From assembly GCF_003855095.1 (NCBI RefSeq), contig NZ_CP033972.1:3906001-3970000 (forward strand): 64,000 nt of DNA. Direction: 5' to 3'. This document shows, piece after piece, positions 8,520-19,210 of this stretch. Source of the DNA: Gordonia insulae (GTDB lineage: Bacteria; Actinomycetota; Actinomycetes; Mycobacteriales; Mycobacteriaceae). The first letter of the stretch is position 1; each line of letters starts with the position of its first letter. The translations under genes were made by a program, and so were the position numbers. Under the pieces are notes generated by a model that was not told the DNA's origin, searched no databases, and worked only from the letters and a program-made list of their open reading frames with translations.

Positions 8520-11232
8520 CGGCCGGGTGATCAGGCTTCAGGCGAAACTCCGACGATCCGCACACCTGTGTGCCGTGATCCTCGTCGTCCTGGCGGTCTC
8601 GATCTTGTCGGCACCGGTGCTGTCCGCGCCGACGGCGTCCGCGGCACCGGATTCGGCGGACGCGTCGACGACCGCGGACGGCGAGGTGCCCGCCGAGTTC
8701 CTGCGACTCTCCATCAACACGGTGACGCCGTCGATGGTCACCAGCAGCGGAGCCGCGGTGGTCACGGTCAGTGCCCGGATCGAGAACATCGGCGACCGGA
8801 TGCTGCGCGATCTGTCCGTTCGCCTCGAACGCGGTGATGCGGTCTCCGACGCCGCCGGCCTCCGCAGCAGCCTCGCCGTCGACCCGGTGCCGGTCAGCGT
8901 CGCGACCCCGTTCCGTCCCATCACCGGTGAGCTCGCACCCGGCTCGGCGGTGTCGTTCACCATCAGTGCGCCGCTGTCGAGCGGCGAGGGCCTCGACATC
9001 GAACGGACAGGGGTCTTCCCGCTGAATCTCAACGTGAACGGCCTGCCCGACTACGGCGACCGGGCGAAACTCGCCCAGTCACGCACGCTGCTGCCCGTCC
9101 TGTCCCTACCGCCCGATCGCGCCCGCGCCGCCGAGTACGTCGATCCCAGTGGCGACGCCGGTGAGACGGGACCGGAGAACACCGATCTCGGTGCGGACGG
9201 ATCGGTGTCCGCGAATCTGTCCAGCCCCACCCCGTTGACGATGCTCTGGCCACTGGCCGCACCACCACAGCTGACCCCCGGGGTGCTCGGCGGCAACACC
9301 GAGACGGTCCGCCTCGTCGGCGACGACCTCGCCCGCTCCCTGGCCCCCGGCGGGCGACTCAACGTGCTCCTCGCCGCGGCCAGATCCGTGGCGGGCGACG
9401 CCGAATCCTCCGGCGACCAGACCGACGGGGAGTCCGCGACACCCGGCTCGCAACCCGCGACGAGCGGCAACGGTGCGGCACAGCCGACCGAGACGTCCCC
9501 ACCCGCCTCCGGCGAATCCCCGGCACCCGCAGCCCGGACGCCGTCGAAGCTCGAGCAGAGCATGTGTCTCGCCGTCGATCCCGATCTGCTGGTCACGGTC
9601 CGGGCCATGTCCCTGGGCTACGTGGTGTCAGACGACCCGTTGGATCCGTCCTCGCCGACGACACCCGGTACCGGCCAGCCCGCGGCCCTGCAGTGGCTGA
9701 CCGACCTGCGTGAGCTCGCCGCGCAGATGTGCGTCGTCGCGCTGCCCTTCGCGCAGGCGGATCTGACGTCGCTGGCCCGCATCGGCAACAGCGGACTCAC
9801 CGCCGCCGCGCTCAGTACCCCGGCCGACATCGTCGACGCCGTCCTGGGCGTCCGCAGCGTCCGCGGGATCACCATCCCGGCCCTCGGCGCGATCGACGCC
9901 GCGGGTGCGGGTGTGATGTCGTCGGCGTCCCTGAACAAGGCTGTGACCTCGACGAACAGTGTGGCGCCGGCCCGCACCGACGCCGCAGGCCGCTATCGGA
10001 TCGGCGATCTGCGACTGCAGACCGCCGAAGCCCCGGTCACCGACGCACTCGCCGGTATCGGCGATGCCCCCGCGACCACCCCGCTCACCCCTGCCGACCA
10101 GAAGGTCTCCTTCGACGGCGAGTCGGCGGCCGCTCGTCGACAGGCCGCGGCGGCGGCCCTGGCCTACCCGGCCATCGCCGCCCCCGCGACACCGACGGCG
10201 GGCACCGCCCGGCCACCCCTGCCGGTCCCCGGACGCAGTTCGTTCGTCGTGCCGCCGACCTACTGGGCACCGTCGACCGACGACGCCAACGCGCTCTTCA
10301 CCACCGCCACCCTGCTCCTGGAGTCCGGGGCGGCCACGCCCGCGGCACTGCCGGACGTCGTCCGCGACCTCGACGACGTCTCCGCACCGGCCCGATTCGC
10401 CGCGCCACCCGGTGTCGGGTCGCTCGCCTCACTCGGACTCGCCGTCACCGACCCGGTGGCCACGCGCATCCGCGACCAGTCCGAGCTGTCGTTCCAGCTC
10501 CAGGCGTCGCTGATGCGCTCGGTCGACGTCGCCGCCACGCCGGAGCGCTACATGGCGCCGCTCCGGGAGGATCAGCTGCGCGCCATCCGGACCCCCGACC
10601 GTGCATCGCCCGATCTCCGCGCGGAGATGCGGGAACAGCGCGCGGCCCGCGTCACCGCCGTCGGCTCCACCCTGCAGCGGATGCGCAACTCGGTCACCGT
10701 GCTCGACCCGGGCGGGCGGTACACGCTCGCCTCAGAGCGCAGTCCCCTGCTGCTCGTCGTCCGCAACGATCTGTCGCTCCCGATCCGTGTCCGGATGAAC
10801 GTCATCGCACCAGAGGAGCTCGACGTCGGCGATCTCGGTGTCATCGAGATCCCCGCCCGCGGGACACGGCAGATCCAGTTGCCCACGCGTGCCGAGACGT
10901 CCGAGGCGATCACGGTGACGATCGGGATGTCGACGTCGAGCGGAATCTCGCTCGGCTCGCCGATCCGCCTGTCGGTGCACGCGAACGCCTACGGCAAGCC
11001 GCTGTTCTGGATCACCATCGTGGCCGGGATCGTGCTGGTACTGCTGGTCGCGCGGCGTCTGTGGCACCGGTTTCGGGGCGAACCCGACCCCGCCGACGAG
11101 GACCGACCCGACCCCGATGAGCACGATCGGATCCTGGCCGGCAGCACCTATCAGCAACGTCGCCGTACCCTGCATCAGGAGAACCTGCCGCCGCCCGCGA
11201 CGCCGGGCACGACCGACCGAGAAAGGCCATGA
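8512..11232 (+). CDS. Secreted/anchored envelope protein of the DUF6049 family (Rv3909-like)
   Basis: 906 residues from ATG 8512, which overlaps the nudix stop; GTG 8527 is an alternative. An N-terminal signal segment ([20 protein letters not shown], ending at an A-x-A site near residue 45) and a C-terminal helix ([16 protein letters not shown]) before a basic, Pro-rich cytoplasmic tail indicate a large extracytoplasmic domain anchored at the C-terminus. A Ser/Thr/Pro/Ala-rich linker lies around residues 295-345. The gene sits between nudix and murJ as in mycobacteria (Rv3908-Rv3909-Rv3910) and overlaps murJ by 4 nt, which suggests a role with lipid II flipping or wall assembly. The biochemical function is not known to me. 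Confidence 0.83.
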   Translation: MPDGRVIRLQAKLRRSAHLCAVILVVLAVSILSAPVLSAPTASAAPDSADASTTADGEVPAEFLRLSINTVTPSMVTSSGAAVVTVSARIENIGDRMLRDLSVRLERGDAVSDAAGLRSSLAVDPVPVSVATPFRPITGELAPGSAVSFTISAPLSSGEGLDIERTGVFPLNLNVNGLPDYGDRAKLAQSRTLLPVLSLPPDRARAAEYVDPSGDAGETGPENTDLGADGSVSANLSSPTPLTMLWPLAAPPQLTPGVLGGNTETVRLVGDDLARSLAPGGRLNVLLAAARSVAGDAESSGDQTDGESATPGSQPATSGNGAAQPTETSPPASGESPAPAARTPSKLEQSMCLAVDPDLLVTVRAMSLGYVVSDDPLDPSSPTTPGTGQPAALQWLTDLRELAAQMCVVALPFAQADLTSLARIGNSGLTAAALSTPADIVDAVLGVRSVRGITIPALGAIDAAGAGVMSSASLNKAVTSTNSVAPARTDAAGRYRIGDLRLQTAEAPVTDALAGIGDAPATTPLTPADQKVSFDGESAAARRQAAAAALAYPAIAAPATPTAGTARPPLPVPGRSSFVVPPTYWAPSTDDANALFTTATLLLESGAATPAALPDVVRDLDDVSAPARFAAPPGVGSLASLGLAVTDPVATRIRDQSELSFQLQASLMRSVDVAATPERYMAPLREDQLRAIRTPDRASPDLRAEMREQRAARVTAVGSTLQRMRNSVTVLDPGGRYTLASERSPLLLVVRNDLSLPIRVRMNVIAPEELDVGDLGVIEIPARGTRQIQLPTRAETSEAITVTIGMSTSSGISLGSPIRLSVHANAYGKPLFWITIVAGIVLVLLVARRLWHRFRGEPDPADEDRPDPDEHDRILAGSTYQQRRRTLHQENLPPPATPGTTDRERP

Positions 11233-14200
11233 CCGACCAGGGACCACGCGAGCCGCGACGCGCCGCCCCCCGCCGGATTCCGCCGGGCGGGCCGGGGCGA
11301 GCGCAACGACCGGGCAGTACACCGGCCGGTGACCCGCGCCAACGCCCGGGCGGGACGCTGCCGCCGCTGTCCGGGCCGGTCGCCGATCAGCCGCCGATCG
11401 CCGGACGATCGGTCCCGCCGCCGCGGTACATCGCGCCTCGGCCACCCGGCCCACCACCCGCGACTCCCCCGACGTCGGGACCCGGCGACGCGGATCGTCC
11501 ACGATCCCGACCGGCGCCCGCCCGCGGCACCCTCACCGAATCCCCGACGGCCCGACGCGCCGACGACCAGGGTGACGACGACTCGTCCACCGGACTCGCG
11601 CGCGACTCCGACTCGAGCATCCTCAAGACCAGTGGCTCGATCGCCCTGGCGACCCTGACCAGCCGCATCACCGGCTTCGTGCGCACCGTGCTGGTGCTGG
11701 CGATGCTCGGACCCGCGATCGCATCGGCGTTCCAGGCCGCGTACGTACTACCGAGCATGATCGCCGAGGTCGTCCTGGGCGCCGTGCTCACCGCGATCGT
11801 GATCCCGGTGCTGGTCCGCGCCGAGGCCGAGGATGCCGACGGTGGCCGCGGCTTCATCAACCGGATCTTCACCCTCGCGGTCGTCACCCTGAGCACGGCG
11901 ACGGTGATCGCGATGATCGCGGCACCGTTGCTCACGTTCCTCAATGTCGGCGACGGTGACGTCAACCGGTCCCTCACCACCGCCCTGGCCTACCTGCTGT
12001 TACCGGAGATCCTCTTCTACGGCCTGTCCGCGCTGTTCATCGCGATCCTGAACATGAAGGGTTTCTTCAAGCCCGGCGCGTGGGCTCCCGTGCTGAACAA
12101 CATCGTGCAGATCACCACGTTGGTGCTGTACGCCCTGATGCCCGGTGAGATCACCCTCAACCCGGTCCGCATGTCCGATCCGCAGCTCCTGGTGCTGGGC
12201 ATCGGCACCACGCTCGGCGTCGTCATGCAGGCGGGCGTTCTCCTCCCCTGGCTCAAGCGCGCCGGTGTCCACCTCGCCTGGCAGTGGGGTCTGGATGCCC
12301 GGCTGCGCCTGTTCGGCAACATGGCGCTCGCGATCATCACCTACGTGGCGATCCTGCAGGTCGGCATGATCATCACCTACCGCATCGCCGCGCACGCCGA
12401 CGCGTCGGGCATCTCCGTCTACGCCACCCACTGGCAGTTGCTGCAGCTCCCCTACGGCGTGCTGGGCGTGACGATCCTGACCGCGATCATGCCCCGGCTG
12501 TCGCGCCACGCGGCCGCCGACGACGACCGCGCCGTCGTCGATGATCTCTCCCTGGCCACCCGACTGACGATGGTCGCGCTGGTGCCCGTCGTCGCGTTCA
12601 TGACCTTCTTCGGCCCGGCCATCGGCCTCGCGGTGTTCAACTTCGGCAAGTTCGACGCCGACGTCGCCTCGCAGCTGGGCTCGGTGCTCGCGTGGGGCGC
12701 GTTCACGATCATCCCCTACGCGATGACGCTGGTTCAGCTGCGCGTCTTCTACGCCCGGCAGGATGCCTGGACCCCGACGGCCATGGTCCTCGGCATCACC
12801 ACGGTGAAGGTCGCCTCGTCCTATCTGGGACCGGTGCTGTTCGACGATCCGCACATGGTGGTCCGCTGGCTCGCGCTGTCGAACGGACTCGGGTACCTCG
12901 TCGGGGCGATCGTCGGTCACTACCTCCTCCGGCGCCGCCTGCACGACGCGAAACTGACCGATGTGACCCGCACCACGGTGGTGACGATCGGCGTCTCGAT
13001 CGGCGTCACGGCGGTCGTCTGGGCGGTCGCGAATCTCTCCGGACTGCACCGGATGACGAGCGAGGCCGGCAAGCTGGGGTCGATCGCCTACCTGTTCCTC
13101 ACCGCGGTGGTCGTGCTCGGCGTCACCTACGCCGGCCTCGCCGCGGCCCGTGTCCCCGACGTCGTGTCCATCGGGATGTCGGTGCGGCGCATGCTCGGTC
13201 GGTTCATTCCCGCCCTGGCGCCGCCGGCCGGTTCGGTAACGGAATCGACACCGACCATCACGGTTCAGTTTCCGCGGGTCACTGCCGACGAATCGCTCCC
13301 GTACTCTGGTCAAGTACAGGTGCTCCGGCGATTCGACCGGGGCACAGCCACATGGCAGTCGTACTCGGTGCACAGCGGTGGAGCCGCGCGCCTACGCGAT
13401 GGCGGCGAGGCCCGGATTCAGACGCCCCGCGACATGCGCTACCGCAGGAGAGGAGCTCGGCGCGTGAGTGACAGTGAGATCGGTACCACCCAGGACACCG
13501 AGATCATCCCGGACACTCCGACCCCCGACGTCGGTGCGGTCACCGTCGAGGACCGGGAGACGTCGCCGGCCGGCGATGCCCCGGCCCCCGAGCAGAACAG
13601 TGCCGACCAGAGCCATCCCGAGTCGAGCGGTGCCGAAAAGGACTCGGGCACAGACACTCCCGACACGGTCAGGACCGCCACGCCGCCCGCCCGCCCGCGC
13701 GGTCCGCGGTTGGTGCCCGGTGCCGCGGTCGCCGGCGGTCGCTATCGATTGCTCGACCATCACGGCGGGAGCCGCGGTCTACAGTTCTGGCGCGCGCTCG
13801 ACATCAACCTCGACCGTGAGGTCGCGCTGACCTTCGTCGACGCCGATCAACTCGCGCCGCCGCCGCAACGTGGCGAGGCCGCCAAGGTCACCGACGAAGG
13901 TCCCCAGGCCGTTCTGTCCCGCACGCTGCGGCTCGGCCAGATCTCGTCGTCCGGTGTCGCGCGGGTCCTCGACGTCGTGCGCGGTTCCTCCGGTGGAATC
14001 GTCGTGAGCGAATGGGTGCCCGGATCGTCGCTGTCGGAGGTGGCGCGTTCGCAGCCCTCCCCGATCGGTGCCGCCCGCGCCGTCCGCGCGCTCGCCGCCG
14101 CCGCCGAGGCGACCCATCGATCCGGCGGCGCCCTGTCGATCGACCATCCCGACCGCATCCGGATCAGCACCGACGGCAACGCGGTCCTCGCGTTCCCCGG

Positions 14201-15248
14201 CACGCTGGCCGGCGATGACAAATCGTCCGATGTCCGGGGACTCGGTGCGGTGCTCTACGCCCTGCTGCTCGCCCGGTGGCCACTCGATCCGGAGAACGGC
14301 TCCGACCTGGTGACGACCGACGACACCACCGACCTCGTCGGCGGGTTGCCCATCGCCGAACCCGACGCCGACGGCAATCCCGTCGAGCCACGCAAGGCGC
14401 GCGCCGAGACCCCGTTCGAGATCTCCGCCGTCGCCGCCCGGGCGCTCGACGGCAGCCGCGGGATCCGCACCGCGGGCACCGTGCAGCACGTCCTCGATCA
14501 GGCCACCGTGATCGATCTGAACACCGACATGCTGCCGGCGATCCAGACCGACGAACCGCCGTTCGCGGTGTCGACGCCCACCGACCGCGGCGCGGGTGCG
14601 GGCCAGACAGAGCAGCCGGCGCGACGCAACCTCGCCCTCCTCATCGGCGCCGGGCTGCTGACCCTGTTCATCGTGGTGGCCCTGGTGGTGTGGGCGACCA
14701 ATCTGTTCGGTTCCGACGGCGACTCCTCCGACATCGACTCCATCCTGACCACGACGTCGGCGCCCCCGTCCCCGACCGCTGCCGGCGCACCGCCGCCTCC
14801 GGCAGCACCCGCACCGATACCCCTGCAGAACGTGACACTGGTCGACTACTCGACGCAGCCGCCGGACAGTGCGACGAACCTGGGGAACGTGATCAGTGGT
14901 GCCGCGCCGCCCTGGCGTACCGACACCTACCGCGGATCCGCCGACTTCGGCGGCCTGAAGGACGGCCTCGGGTTGATGTTCAACCTCGGTGGGGCGAAGA
15001 CGGTGAAGACCGTGACCATCGCGACACCGACTCCTGGCTTCACCGTGCAGATCCGGACGGCGACGTCGGCGCGCCCGACCTGGGCGGACACCAGGGAGGT
15101 GGTCGCGGGGACCGTCGCGCAGCCGACGACCACGCTCACGATCCCGAACCCGCAGTCGTCGCCCTACCTGATGGTCTGGCTGACGTCGCTGCCGCAGGCA
15201 CCCAACGGCTACCAGGCGCAGATCGGCCAGATATCGATGGCCGGCTGA
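11229..15248 (+). CDS. murJ: Lipid II flippase MurJ fused to a pseudokinase and extracellular domain
   Basis: 1339 residues. Disordered Pro-rich N-terminus (1-130); MviN/MurJ polytopic domain at about 132-662; an acidic/Pro linker; an intracellular kinase-like domain at about 825-1100; one transmembrane helix (LALLIGAGLLTLFIVVALVV, about 1135-1157); and a C-terminal extracellular carbohydrate-binding-like domain. The kinase-like part begins GGRYRLLDHHGGSRGLQFW and lacks the HRD and DFG motifs, so it is a pseudokinase. In M. tuberculosis the equivalent (Rv3910/MviN) is phosphorylated by PknB and recruits FhaA, whose gene is at the end of this window. It moves lipid II across the membrane. ATG 11229 overlaps the previous stop (ATGA). 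Confidence 0.93.
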   Translation: MTDQGPREPRRAAPRRIPPGGPGRAQRPGSTPAGDPRQRPGGTLPPLSGPVADQPPIAGRSVPPPRYIAPRPPGPPPATPPTSGPGDADRPRSRPAPARGTLTESPTARRADDQGDDDSSTGLARDSDSSILKTSGSIALATLTSRITGFVRTVLVLAMLGPAIASAFQAAYVLPSMIAEVVLGAVLTAIVIPVLVRAEAEDADGGRGFINRIFTLAVVTLSTATVIAMIAAPLLTFLNVGDGDVNRSLTTALAYLLLPEILFYGLSALFIAILNMKGFFKPGAWAPVLNNIVQITTLVLYALMPGEITLNPVRMSDPQLLVLGIGTTLGVVMQAGVLLPWLKRAGVHLAWQWGLDARLRLFGNMALAIITYVAILQVGMIITYRIAAHADASGISVYATHWQLLQLPYGVLGVTILTAIMPRLSRHAAADDDRAVVDDLSLATRLTMVALVPVVAFMTFFGPAIGLAVFNFGKFDADVASQLGSVLAWGAFTIIPYAMTLVQLRVFYARQDAWTPTAMVLGITTVKVASSYLGPVLFDDPHMVVRWLALSNGLGYLVGAIVGHYLLRRRLHDAKLTDVTRTTVVTIGVSIGVTAVVWAVANLSGLHRMTSEAGKLGSIAYLFLTAVVVLGVTYAGLAAARVPDVVSIGMSVRRMLGRFIPALAPPAGSVTESTPTITVQFPRVTADESLPYSGQVQVLRRFDRGTATWQSYSVHSGGAARLRDGGEARIQTPRDMRYRRRGARRVSDSEIGTTQDTEIIPDTPTPDVGAVTVEDRETSPAGDAPAPEQNSADQSHPESSGAEKDSGTDTPDTVRTATPPARPRGPRLVPGAAVAGGRYRLLDHHGGSRGLQFWRALDINLDREVALTFVDADQLAPPPQRGEAAKVTDEGPQAVLSRTLRLGQISSSGVARVLDVVRGSSGGIVVSEWVPGSSLSEVARSQPSPIGAARAVRALAAAAEATHRSGGALSIDHPDRIRISTDGNAVLAFPGTLAGDDKSSDVRGLGAVLYALLLARWPLDPENGSDLVTTDDTTDLVGGLPIAEPDADGNPVEPRKARAETPFEISAVAARALDGSRGIRTAGTVQHVLDQATVIDLNTDMLPAIQTDEPPFAVSTPTDRGAGAGQTEQPARRNLALLIGAGLLTLFIVVALVVWATNLFGSDGDSSDIDSILTTTSAPPSPTAAGAPPPPAAPAPIPLQNVTLVDYSTQPPDSATNLGNVISGAAPPWRTDTYRGSADFGGLKDGLGLMFNLGGAKTVKTVTIATPTPGFTVQIRTATSARPTWADTREVVAGTVAQPTTTLTIPNPQSSPYLMVWLTSLPQAPNGYQAQIGQISMAG

Positions 15249-15326
15249 CTCTCGGATTTCGGTCACCGGCACTCGAATCCCCACTTGGCTGCCGGCATCG
15301 TGCTCGGAGCAGGTAGACATACTCGT

Positions 15327-16754
15327 GTGCTCGTCCGCCGCCGCTCCGCCGAGAGCCCACCCGTCGTCGACGATCGTCTACCCCGATCGACGGTCGCGCG
15401 GTACGCGATCGGATCCGTCGGCACCGCCGGCTTCGCGACCCTGCCCGGCCTCGTCCTGGTCTACTACCTGACGGACACGCTGGGTGTGGCCGCCGCGGCG
15501 GCCGGCGCGATTGTCGCCGTGGCAAAGATCTGGGATGTGCTGATCGATCCGTTGATCGGCGCGGCCAGCGACCGGGCGGCACGAATCCGCGGGACCCGAC
15601 GCCCCACCATGGTGATCGGTGCCGCCGCCCTGCCGATCTTCTTCGCCCTGACCTTCGCCGTACCCGCCGGTCTCGCGACCCCTGTCGAGGCGATCTGGGT
15701 GGCCGTGGCCTTCCTGCTCGCCGCCCCCGCATTCAGCCTCTTTCAGGTGCCCTACATCGCGTTGCCCGCCGAACTCACCGGGCAGTACGACGAACGCACC
15801 CGCCTGCTCACGGCGCGCGTCGTGGTGCTGACCGTCGGAATCCTCGCGTTCGGCGCGGGCGGTCCCGCACTTCGTGAGCTCGGTGGTTCACCTCGCGTGG
15901 GCTATCTGATCATGGGTGTGGTCGCGGCCGCGGTCATCGGGGCGAGCCTGCTCGTGGCGACCCGGGCCGCGGTCGGTCGACCCGAGGTGGCCCCGGCCCC
16001 GGCGGCCGAGGCGTCGACGTCGCCGGGGGAGTCGTACCGATCCGCGATCGCCGTCCTGCGCCGCAGCCGGCCACTTCGGCTCTTGTTGGGCGCGTTCCTG
16101 TTACAGGGTCTGGCGACCGGACTCATGCTGGCCGACGGCCAGTACGTCGCCACGTGGGTCCTCGACGACGAGGCCGCCGTCTCCTACCTGTTCGTCGCCC
16201 TCATCGCGCCCGCCGTCGTGTTCGCCCCGATCTGGGGCGCCGTCGCCCGGCGAATCGGGAAGGAGGCCGGTTTCGCCACGGCCACCGTCATCTTCGCGCT
16301 GGCCACCGCGTCGCTGCTGGGGCTGCACTGGGCACCCGGATGGTGGGTCTATCCGGTGATCGGGGTGGCCGGCGCGGCCTACGCCGGCATGCAATCGCTG
16401 CCCATGGCGATGGTCCCCGACGTCATCTCGCACGACGAGCGCCGTCACGGAGCCGGGTCCGCCGGCGTCATCGGCGGGGTGTGGACCGCGGGTGAGACGA
16501 CCGGCATGGCGCTGGGCGCCGTCCTTCTGACCGTGTTGCTGACCCTCGGTGGATACGCATCGTCGGATGCCGACGCCGCCGTGACCCAGCCGTCCGGCGC
16601 GCTGTGGGCGATGGTCATCGGATTCAGCGCGGTGCCGACCGTGCTGGCGCTGGCCAGCCTGGCCCTTGTGCTCCGATATCCGTTGCGGCGCAGCGATATC
16701 GACAATCATGCCGCGACACCGACCACTACCGAGGGGGAATCTGATCGTGGTTGA
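15327..16754 (+). CDS. MFS/GPH-type sugar-cation symporter-like transporter
   Basis: 475 residues from GTG 15327, placed 10 nt after an AGGTAG ribosome site; in-frame TTG 15285 and GTG 15300 lie upstream without one. There are about 12 hydrophobic helices with a long central loop (about residues 225-250). The segment AKIWDVLIDPLIGAASDRA (about residues 65-85) is the D-P-x-x-G-x-x-S-D pattern of GPH (MelB-like) carriers, and MVPDVISHDERRHG sits in the second half. The substrate is unknown. Its stop overlaps the start of the PLP lyase by 8 nt, so the two are co-translated and the carrier may move that enzyme's substrate or product. Confidence 0.78.
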   Translation: MLVRRRSAESPPVVDDRLPRSTVARYAIGSVGTAGFATLPGLVLVYYLTDTLGVAAAAAGAIVAVAKIWDVLIDPLIGAASDRAARIRGTRRPTMVIGAAALPIFFALTFAVPAGLATPVEAIWVAVAFLLAAPAFSLFQVPYIALPAELTGQYDERTRLLTARVVVLTVGILAFGAGGPALRELGGSPRVGYLIMGVVAAAVIGASLLVATRAAVGRPEVAPAPAAEASTSPGESYRSAIAVLRRSRPLRLLLGAFLLQGLATGLMLADGQYVATWVLDDEAAVSYLFVALIAPAVVFAPIWGAVARRIGKEAGFATATVIFALATASLLGLHWAPGWWVYPVIGVAGAAYAGMQSLPMAMVPDVISHDERRHGAGSAGVIGGVWTAGETTGMALGAVLLTVLLTLGGYASSDADAAVTQPSGALWAMVIGFSAVPTVLALASLALVLRYPLRRSDIDNHAATPTTTEGESDRG

Positions 16755-18258
16755 CCAGCGCTCCGCCGACATCCTGCGCCGACTCACGGAACTGACGGCC
16801 GACGATGCGCCCACACACGGCGGGCGCGTCCTGTCCTATGTCTATGACTCCGGCCTCGCCGAACTCGACGAACTGGCACGGGCCGCGGCCGGTTCGGTGC
16901 AGGCGATCAACGGCCTCGATCCGACGGCATTCCCCTCGGTGGCCCGGATGGAGGCCGACGTCATCGAGTTCGCCGCCGGACTCGTGCACGGCTCCGCCCG
17001 CGAACAGCCGATTGTCGGGCTGGTCACCAGCGGCGGAACCGAGAGTTGCCTGCTCGCCGTCAAGTCCGCGCGGGACCGGTGGCGTTCGCGCGGGTCGTCC
17101 GGCACCCCGACCATCGTCGCGCCGGTGACGGTGCACGCCGCATTCCAGAAGGCGGCACATTATTTCGGTCTGGATCTCGACCTCGTCCCGGTCGACCGGC
17201 ACGGCGTCGTCGCGGTACCGGACGTCGTGGCGCGGCTCGACGACCACACGGCGCTCGTCGTGGTGTCGGCGCCGTGTTACCCGTTCGCCGTGCTGGACCC
17301 GATCGTCGAGATCGCCGCGGCAGCCGCCGCGCGCGACATCGACTGTCACGTGGACGCGTGCATCGGCGGCTGGGTGCTGCCGTTCTGGACACAGCTTCGT
17401 GCCGATGCGGTGGGGGAGGGGACCGAAGTGCGGAACTCCTTGGCGCCATGGGATTTCCGCGTCCGCGGTGTCACGAGCATCTCGCTGGACGCGCACAAGT
17501 ACGGCTTCGCGCCGAAGGGTGCGTCGGTACTGCTGTTCGCCGACCGCGACGCCAAGCGGGCCGCGTCGTTCGCGACGACGCGCTGGCCCGGCTATCCGGT
17601 GGTGAACCCGACGATGTTGGGTAGCCGTTCCGCGATGTCGCTGGCTGCGGCATGGGCGGTGATCGCCTACCTCGGCACCGATGGTTTCGCCGCCCTCACG
17701 GTGCGCTCGCGCGAGGCCACTCTGCGACTGCGGGAATGCATCTCCGGCATCCCCGGCTTGTGCGTGGTCGGGGACCCGGTCGGTCCACTGTTCGCGGTTG
17801 CCTCGGATAGTTCGGTGCCACAGCAGGATCGGGTGGATCCACACGTCTGGGCGGATGCCGTCCGTGCGCTCGGGTGGGTCCTTCAGCCGCAGCCCGGTCT
17901 TCGACAGTCCGACGGCCCGGACCTGCCACGGACCACCCATTTCACGGTGACCCCGGTGACCGGCAACGAGATCGACGCCCTGACAGATGCATTGGCGACC
18001 GCTGCCGATCAGGTGCGGGGCATCCCGCCCGTCGATCTCGGCGAGTTGTCCGGCGCACTACCGCAACTCGCCGTCGACGACGGTGCCGACGCCGCGACGG
18101 CAGGTGCCATCCTGGCCGATCTCGGTCTGGGCGGCGACGACGCGGGCCCGGCGTTGCCGGATCAGCTCGCGCCGGTGATGGCGCTGCTCGACGTCGTGCC
18201 GCACGGTCGGTCGGAGTCGCTGCTGACCGAACTGCTCGCCCGGCTCAACGAACGCTGA
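16747..18258 (+). CDS. PLP-dependent group II decarboxylase / sphingosine-phosphate-lyase-like
   Basis: 503 residues from GTG 16747, behind a GAGGGGGA ribosome site and overlapping the transporter stop. Features include the phosphate-grip loop TSGGTESCLLAVKSARD (about residues 98-114), the ring-stacking His in VHAAFQKAAHYFGL, VDACIGG, and the Schiff-base Lys251 in DAHKYGFAPKG. The HKYG(F/Y)APKG form is what I know from sphingosine-1-phosphate lyases rather than glutamate or tyrosine decarboxylases. The enzyme could cleave a long-chain phosphorylated aldol or decarboxylate an amino acid. The pairing with a GPH carrier and the nearby fatty-acid hydroxylase leans towards lipid-related substrates, as inference. 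The last 97 bases overlap the convergent hydroxylase gene. Confidence 0.78.
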   Translation: MVDQRSADILRRLTELTADDAPTHGGRVLSYVYDSGLAELDELARAAAGSVQAINGLDPTAFPSVARMEADVIEFAAGLVHGSAREQPIVGLVTSGGTESCLLAVKSARDRWRSRGSSGTPTIVAPVTVHAAFQKAAHYFGLDLDLVPVDRHGVVAVPDVVARLDDHTALVVVSAPCYPFAVLDPIVEIAAAAAARDIDCHVDACIGGWVLPFWTQLRADAVGEGTEVRNSLAPWDFRVRGVTSISLDAHKYGFAPKGASVLLFADRDAKRAASFATTRWPGYPVVNPTMLGSRSAMSLAAAWAVIAYLGTDGFAALTVRSREATLRLRECISGIPGLCVVGDPVGPLFAVASDSSVPQQDRVDPHVWADAVRALGWVLQPQPGLRQSDGPDLPRTTHFTVTPVTGNEIDALTDALATAADQVRGIPPVDLGELSGALPQLAVDDGADAATAGAILADLGLGGDDAGPALPDQLAPVMALLDVVPHGRSESLLTELLARLNER

Positions 18259-19169
18259 TCGTCTCGACGGACCTCGTCCCGCGGCGTCCACCCCGGTGGT
18301 CCGACGAGGAATCCGAGGCGGTCGCGGAGACTTCGGGCAGACCGCACATCCCGCGCGATCGAGACGTACTCGTGGGTCTGAAGACGCCAGATGTTGTACG
18401 TGTCCACCGGTTTCGTGAGGCCGTAGGTCGGCCGGTGGGTCTCCGGCGCGAACGAGCCGAACATCCGGTCCCAGATGATGAAGGTGCCGCCGTAGTTGCG
18501 ATCGAGATATTCGCTGTCGCTGCCATGGTGCACCCGGTGATGGGACGGCGTGTTGAACACGAATTCGATCGGGGCCCAGAGCCTCTCGACGTGTTCGGTG
18601 TGAATCCAGAACTGGTAGACCAGATTCAGCGAGTACACGCCGAACACCACGGCCGGCGGCACCCCCAGCAGCGGGAGGGGCAGCCACATGACGATCCCCG
18701 CGCTGTTGTTCCATTTCTGCCGGAGCGCGGTGGTGAAGTTGAAGTACTCGCTGGAGTGGTGGGCCTGATGTGTGGCCCAGACCAGTCGTACGCGATGCGC
18801 GATGCGGTGCTCCCAGTAGAAGAGGAAGTCGAGCGCGACGAACGCGATCACCCACGTGTACCAGGCGCCGGTCGGCAACTGCCACGGCGCGACATAGGCG
18901 AAGATGGCCGAGTACGCCAGCAGCGCCAGGGACTTCCAACCCGCGCTGGTCGCGATGGACACCACGCCCATCAGCAGGCTGGCCCGCGAATCACGCGTGT
19001 TGTACGACCCGGGAGCGGCGGGTGTGCGCGTCGCACGCTCCGACGGGCGATCCACCTCGGTGTGCTCGAGTTTCCACGCCGCCACCCATTCGAGCGTCAG
19101 CATCAGCACGAAGAACGGGATCGCGAGCACGGTCGGCTCGCGCATGGCCTCGGGGAGGACGTCGAGCAT
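18162..19169 (-). CDS. Sterol desaturase / fatty acid hydroxylase family membrane di-iron enzyme
   Basis: 335 residues from ATG 19169, preceded by a clear AGGAG site. The three histidine clusters of the family are present: HRIAH, HQAHHS and HRVHHG, set among four or five hydrophobic segments (for example VLAIPFFVLMLTLEWVAAW and WVIAFVALDFLFYW). It is expected to hydroxylate or desaturate a lipid chain using di-iron and oxygen at the membrane. The last ~30 residues are Ser-rich and encoded antisense to the PLP lyase end, a 97-nt tail-to-tail overlap. It is divergent from the TetR gene, which has two palindromic sites in the shared gap and is the likely regulator. Confidence 0.86.
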   Translation of the reverse strand: MLDVLPEAMREPTVLAIPFFVLMLTLEWVAAWKLEHTEVDRPSERATRTPAAPGSYNTRDSRASLLMGVVSIATSAGWKSLALLAYSAIFAYVAPWQLPTGAWYTWVIAFVALDFLFYWEHRIAHRVRLVWATHQAHHSSEYFNFTTALRQKWNNSAGIVMWLPLPLLGVPPAVVFGVYSLNLVYQFWIHTEHVERLWAPIEFVFNTPSHHRVHHGSDSEYLDRNYGGTFIIWDRMFGSFAPETHRPTYGLTKPVDTYNIWRLQTHEYVSIARDVRSARSLRDRLGFLVGPPGWTPRDEVRRDDQRSLSRASSSVSSDSDRPCGTTSSSAITGAS

Positions 19170-19210
19170 GGCGGGTACTCCTGAACGCTCTGGATATCTG
19201 TCCGGCGGCA

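Noticed and set aside
12000..13373. 457-codon antisense frame within murJ
   Set aside because: Composition is the mirror of murJ codons (Arg/Gly/Asp/His-rich shadow), with no domain and no ribosome site.
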